DNA of 7,729 nt from positions 1 to 7,729 of the forward strand of contig JAUWPC010000157.1 of the NCBI GenBank assembly GCA_030611815.1, in the 5' to 3' direction. Below are positions 7,487 through 7,729 of the stretch, piece after piece. A program made the translations under genes and the position numbers. The notes under the pieces are model-generated. The model searched no databases. It was not told where the DNA came from and saw only the letters and a program-made list of their open reading frames with translations. Origin of the DNA: Desulfobacteraceae bacterium. Lineage in GTDB: Bacteria; Desulfobacterota; DSM-4660; Desulfatiglandales; Desulfatiglandaceae. Position 1 is the first letter of the stretch; every line of letters begins with the position of its first letter.

Positions 7487-7555
7487 ATGAAATTCGGTAG
7501 CCGTTCACGGGTTCAGGATTCAAAGGTTCAAGGTTGCTTTTTTGGTGAAGCCTGA
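7487..7555 (+). other. Orphan start: ribosome site plus ATG running into a repeat
   Basis: GAGGGA at 7475-7480 is followed, 6 bases later, by ATGAAATTCGG, which looks like a true gene start. From 7497 the frame runs into the palindromic repeat and stops at TGA 7553-7555 after 22 codons. The peptide is repeat-derived and is unlikely to be functional. The likeliest readings are a remnant of a gene start separated from its body by the element, a leader peptide, or chance. Low confidence as a coding gene. Confidence 0.25.
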
Positions 7556-7579
7556 ACCTTTGAACCCGTGAGCGGTTAC
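7497..7579. repeat. Palindromic intergenic repeat element, copy 2 (about 83 bp)
   Basis: Left arm 7497-7533 and right arm 7551-7579 are imperfect inverted repeats. The outer 19 bases pair with two mismatches, and AAGGTTC continues the pairing inward after an 8-base bulge on the left side. The loop holds a T6 run (7538-7543). Both outer 18-mers match the copy at 969-986 at 17 of 18 bases, in opposite orientations, as expected for a palindromic element. It lies between the operon and the second glgC and could fold into a long hairpin in mRNA. No transposase gene is nearby. Confidence 0.7.
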
Positions 7580-7610
7580 AAAAATCAAAAGGATCGAGCC
7601 CCGGAAAACA

Positions 7611-7625
7611 GGGAGACAAAAGGAG
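7611..7625 (+). promoter_or_regulatory. Ribosome binding region of the second glgC
   Basis: Two purine-rich sites precede ATG 7626: GGGAG at 7611-7615 with a 10-base spacer, and AGGAG at 7621-7625 directly touching the ATG. The second is too close to act in the normal way, so GGGAG is the likelier site. The start is fixed by the protein: MKKTLAVVMAGGKG gives the full first strand of the nucleotide fold, and an internal ATG at 7650 would remove it. Confidence 0.5.
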
Positions 7626-7729
7626 ATGAAAAAAACCTTAGCAGTAGTAATGGCAGGAGGCAAGGGCGAACGGCTGATGCCACTGACAAGAAATCGCTCC
7701 AAACCGGCCATCCCTTTTGGGGGGATTTA
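7626..7729 (+). CDS. glgC: Glucose-1-phosphate adenylyltransferase, second copy, 3' end cut by window
   Basis: Only the first 34 codons are in the window. They encode MKKTLAVVMAGGKGERLMPLT followed by SKPAIPFGG. The GGxGxRLxPLT loop is the nucleotide-binding and catalytic signature of sugar-phosphate nucleotidyltransferases, and the SKPAxPFGG extension is characteristic of GlgC rather than of RmlA, GalU or mannose-1-phosphate guanylyltransferases. The expected reaction is ATP plus glucose 1-phosphate to ADP-glucose. It starts 205 bases after the operon's last stop, with a repeat element between, so it probably has its own transcription start, although no convincing promoter is visible. The first glgC in the window lacks this region, so the two copies cannot be compared directly here. 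Confidence 0.85.
   Translation, partial: MKKTLAVVMAGGKGERLMPLTRNRSKPAIPFGGI

Noticed and set aside
7532..7543. T6 run after GGTTGC as a terminator
   Set aside because: It lies in the loop of the larger inverted repeat and lacks a GC-rich stem immediately before it.
909..7579. The repeated 18-mers as a CRISPR array
   Set aside because: Only three copies exist, in inverted orientations and more than 6 kb apart, without regular spacers or cas genes.
7520..7711. Minus-strand open frame across the second repeat and the glgC start
   Set aside because: It is made of repeat sequence and the complement of the glgC N-terminus, with no recognisable protein features.

Overview
The window holds a compact, all-plus-strand carbohydrate locus of moderate GC content with short intergenic spacers. 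The protein style (GlgC, GT4 and GH130 paralogues close to forms I associate with sulfate-reducing, syntrophic and related uncultured anaerobes) and the palindromic GGTTCAAAGG-type intergenic repeats suggest a Desulfobacterota-like or similar Gram-negative bacterium. This taxonomic guess is weak, because no rRNA or marker gene is present.

Layout. 1-912 is the 3' two-thirds of a glucose-1-phosphate adenylyltransferase gene (glgC copy 1). 909-986 is a palindromic repeat element that overlaps the glgC stop codon and contains a strong GC hairpin. 1020-7420 is a probable five-gene operon with gaps of about 30, 16, 19 and 42 bases. In order it encodes a small SAM-dependent methyltransferase, a GT4 glycosyltransferase, a short GH130 mannoside phosphorylase-like enzyme, a long GH130-like enzyme with a helical N-terminus and insertion, and a two-domain protein joining a GT4-type glycosyltransferase to a C-terminal six-hairpin (alpha/alpha)6 glycosidase-like domain. 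7421-7625 is intergenic and holds a second copy of the repeat element, placed directly after what looks like an orphan ribosome site and start codon. 7626-7729 is the start of a second glgC, cut by the window end.

How it may work together. GlgC makes ADP-glucose, the usual glycogen donor. Between the two glgC copies lie two glycosyltransferases, two GH130-fold enzymes and a glycosidase-like domain, so synthesis and breakdown functions are encoded in one transcription unit. No transporter, signal peptide or membrane segment is evident, so the products look cytoplasmic. The best hypothesis is synthesis and turnover of an intracellular oligo- or polysaccharide, possibly a mannose-containing reserve or compatible solute and possibly methylated. 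It is comparable in logic to Leishmania mannogen (GH130-related GT108 enzymes) or mycobacterial methylmannose polysaccharide. The sugar, linkage and donor cannot be read from the sequence.

The points most worth a second look are the two GH130 paralogues with different phosphate-site residues, the GT4/six-hairpin fusion with a broken EX7E motif, and the matched repeat elements bracketing the operon.
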